From Ignavibacteria bacterium UBA961 (lineage in GTDB: Bacteria; Bacteroidota; Ignavibacteria; Kapaibacteriales; UBA961): 6,338 bases of DNA. Of this stretch, positions 4,804 through 6,338 are shown piece after piece. The position numbers and the translations under genes were made by a program. The notes below the pieces were generated by a model that saw only the letters and a list, made by a program, of their open reading frames with translations, made no database searches and had not been told where the DNA came from. The stretch covers positions 1 through 6,338 of the forward strand of contig DBCJ01000087.1 of NCBI GenBank assembly GCA_002293005.1, written 5' to 3'. The number at the start of each line of letters is the position of its first letter. The first letter of the stretch is position 1.

Positions 4804-6075
4804 ATGGATTTGTTCAAAGCTCGACTCGACGAGAAACTTCCCCAGCTTCGTGCCGAGAGAACAACATTGCTCAAGGAACATGGAGATACACAAATCTCTA
4901 CTGTTGCAATTGAGCAAGTGCTCGGTGGCATGAGAGCTGTTCCCGCATTGCTTTGTGAAACTTCTTCCGTATCTGCGGATGAGGGTCTTCGCATCAGAAA
5001 TATCCCAATCTTGGAATTAACTAATCAAACTCCCGAAGATATATTCTTTCTTCTTTGCACAGGCGTTTTGCCAAATGATGCTGAAAGAGCAGAAATCAGT
5101 GCCGCATTTGCAGCGAAAGCAAATGTACCTGATTCAGTTTGGGATGTATTAAAAGCATTGCCAAAAGATACCCATCCAATGGTCATGCTCAGCATCGGGA
5201 TTTTGGCATTGGAAAAAGAATCAGCTTTCCGTAAATCATATGAAGCAGGTGCTTCAAAAGATGAATTGTGGAAGGCAACTTTGGAAGATTGCGTGACTCT
5301 TCTCGGTGGTGTTACCACAATTGCTGCCGGTATTTATCGCATTAGATTTGGTAAAGGCGATTTGATCGCACCGAAAGATGGCTTGGATTGGAGTGCAAAT
5401 TTTGCGCATATGCTAGGTGTTAGCAATGATGCATCATGGGAAGATCTCGTGAGACTGTATCTTGTATTGCATAGTGATCATGAAGGCGGAAATGTCAGTG
5501 CTATGACATCACATGTTGTCAGTTCAGCGCTTTCCGATGTCTTCTATTCCGTAAGTGCCGGTTTGAATGGTCTTGCGGGTCCATTGCATGGTCTTGCAAA
5601 TCAGGAATGTTTGCGTTTCATCATGGATCTTCGTCAAGAATTCGGTGGTGTTCCAACAGATGAAGCACTTCGTGAATATTGCTTCAAGCGTTTGGGCTCA
5701 GGTCAAGTCATTCCTGGTTATGGACATGCTGTTCTTCGCGTGACAGATCCTCGCTTCACTGCATTCCATCAATTTGCAGAAGAGAAGAACTTGAATGATG
5801 ACAATGTGCAATTCATGAAGAAGTTGTTTGCCATCGTGCCTGAGGTATTGAAGGAACAAGGTAAAGCTAAGAATCCATGGCCGAATGTTGATGCGGCATC
5901 AGGTTCATTGCTCTATTATTATGGCATGACAGAATTCGAATTCTATACCGTGATGTTTGGTGTTTCCCGTGCAATGGGAATATGTTCTCAGATTTTGGTC
6001 CACCGCATGATAGGTTCTCCGATTGTGCGTCCAAAATCAATGACGCTCGCGGAACTTCGCGGAATGATTAAGTAA
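4804..6075 (+). CDS. gltA: Citrate (Si)-synthase, mitochondrial-like type
   Basis: A 423-residue citrate synthase, which condenses oxaloacetate and acetyl-CoA to citrate at the entry of the TCA cycle. Its sequence follows the eukaryotic mitochondrial enzyme rather than E. coli GltA: LHSDHEGGNVSA (222-233), NGLAGPLHGLANQE (255-268), IPGYGHAVLR (303-312), EQGKAKNPWPNVDA (351-364) and RPKSM (409-413). The catalytic triad of the pig enzyme (His274, His320, Asp375) corresponds to His262, His308 and Asp363. The oxaloacetate-binding arginines appear as Arg312, Arg389 and Arg409. No targeting peptide precedes the mature-like N-terminus (MDLFKARLDEKLPQLRAER). Two small differences from the pig enzyme are Met234 in SAMTSH and Ala365 in NVDAASG, where pig has His. 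The mitochondrial-like type is generally not under the NADH control seen in the hexameric E. coli type. It has a strong ribosome site, a candidate promoter box about 100 bp upstream, and a terminator 5 bp after the stop. Confidence 0.97.
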   Translation: MDLFKARLDEKLPQLRAERTTLLKEHGDTQISTVAIEQVLGGMRAVPALLCETSSVSADEGLRIRNIPILELTNQTPEDIFFLLCTGVLPNDAERAEISAAFAAKANVPDSVWDVLKALPKDTHPMVMLSIGILALEKESAFRKSYEAGASKDELWKATLEDCVTLLGGVTTIAAGIYRIRFGKGDLIAPKDGLDWSANFAHMLGVSNDASWEDLVRLYLVLHSDHEGGNVSAMTSHVVSSALSDVFYSVSAGLNGLAGPLHGLANQECLRFIMDLRQEFGGVPTDEALREYCFKRLGSGQVIPGYGHAVLRVTDPRFTAFHQFAEEKNLNDDNVQFMKKLFAIVPEVLKEQGKAKNPWPNVDAASGSLLYYYGMTEFEFYTVMFGVSRAMGICSQILVHRMIGSPIVRPKSMTLAELRGMIK

Positions 6076-6080
6076 CTCAG

Positions 6081-6112
6081 AAAGCCTCTTCAATTCGAAG
6101 AGGCTTTTTTTT
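6081..6112 (+). terminator. Rho-independent terminator after citrate synthase
   Basis: AGCCTCTTC at 6083-6091 pairs perfectly over 9 bp with GAAGAGGCT at 6097-6105 around a 5-nt loop (AATTC). Two flanking A-T pairs extend the stem to 11 bp. Eight T (6105-6112) form the tract. It begins 5 bp after the stop of citrate synthase. The last two T are also part of the TAA of the convergent gene. On the minus strand only three T (opposite 6081-6083) follow the hairpin, so it would be a weaker terminator leftward. Confidence 0.93.
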
Positions 6113-6338
6113 ATCGTTTTCGTGCAATCAAATAAATCTCAATGCCTGTGAGATGTTCATAGATTCTCCCGAGCTTTTTTTTGAATGATTGAGCGAAAGA
6201 GAAATGAGTCCTCAAGGCATGATCAGCCATGATTCCGGCTCTATGTGTAATGCCGTCATTTGGTTTTCTGCTGATGCATTGAATAATGTCAAAACCTTGA
6301 TCTTCCACAAGTTTTTTGAGTGATTGTTTAGAGTAATG
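6111..6338 (-). CDS. Probable class I SAM-dependent methyltransferase, C-terminal end (5' end outside window)
   Basis: The minus-strand frame is open from the right edge (first complete codon at 6338) to a TAA at 6113-6111, giving 75 residues. The start of the gene is outside the window; the GTG at 6308 is internal rather than a start. The pattern is that of the last part of class I SAM methyltransferases of the UbiE/UbiG-like group. HYSKQSLKKLVEDQGFDIIQ (residues 1-20) fits the helix and 'GF' strand after motif III, and the closing EIYLIARKR fits the final beta-strand, which often ends in ARK. The SAM-binding motifs would lie outside the window, so neither activity nor substrate can be verified. 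Its stop codon sits inside the T-tract of the citrate synthase terminator. It could act on a lipid, quinone or sugar; nothing visible decides this. Confidence 0.6.
   Translation of the reverse strand, partial: HYSKQSLKKLVEDQGFDIIQCISRKPNDGITHRAGIMADHALRTHFSFAQSFKKKLGRIYEHLTGIEIYLIARKR

Noticed and set aside
5025..5318. Antisense ORF of 97 codons within citrate synthase
   Set aside because: Shadow of a strongly conserved coding frame, with no recognisable protein features or ribosome site. The same holds for the other overlapping frames within the glycosyltransferase genes.

Overview
The window is an ordinary-looking chromosomal segment from a moderately AT-rich bacterium. It holds two central or housekeeping metabolic genes (purE and a citrate synthase gene), the 3' end of a tyrosine/phenylalanine catabolism gene (hmgA), and three glycosyltransferase genes between purE and citrate synthase. 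The 3' end of a probable methyltransferase gene runs off the right edge. Several things point loosely to the Bacteroidota/Chlorobiota-Ignavibacteria side of the tree. The citrate synthase is of the mitochondrial-like type, the glycosyltransferases look like subfamilies I associate with that group, and TATCTTTG boxes matching the Bacteroidota-type -7 element (TAnnTTTG) lie upstream of two genes. This assignment is an inference from memory of families, not the result of a search.

Layout, left to right. At 1-399 (+) is the C-terminal third of homogentisate 1,2-dioxygenase, closed by a strong intrinsic terminator at 422-458. purE (477-989, +) follows the T-tract after only 18 nt. Its last 9 bp overlap the end of a convergent GT4-type glycosyltransferase gene (981-2306, -). 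An 84-bp divergent spacer (2307-2390) separates that gene from a rightward pair: a GT9 (heptosyltransferase-like) gene at 2391-3479 and a second GT4-type gene at 3479-4636. These two are joined by a TGATG stop/start overlap. A 167-bp spacer with a promoter-like box and a possible 16-codon upstream ORF leads to citrate synthase (4804-6075, +), which ends in a strong terminator at 6081-6112. The last 228 bp (6111-6338, -) encode the C-terminal end of a probable SAM-dependent methyltransferase.

How the genes fit together. HmgA would supply maleylacetoacetate, and eventually fumarate and acetoacetate, from aromatic amino acids. Citrate synthase feeds acetyl-CoA into the TCA cycle, and PurE acts in de novo purine synthesis. 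These are independent functions, each with its own transcription signals. The three glycosyltransferases probably act on a surface glycan (LPS core, O-antigen or exopolysaccharide), but donor and acceptor cannot be read from the sequence.

I found no mobile element, CRISPR array, tRNA, rRNA or convincing new system. The points most worth a second look are the two four-cysteine clusters and altered sugar-nucleotide motif of the GT9 protein, the terminator placed directly in front of purE, the overlapping convergent stop codons, and the shared TATCTTTG boxes.
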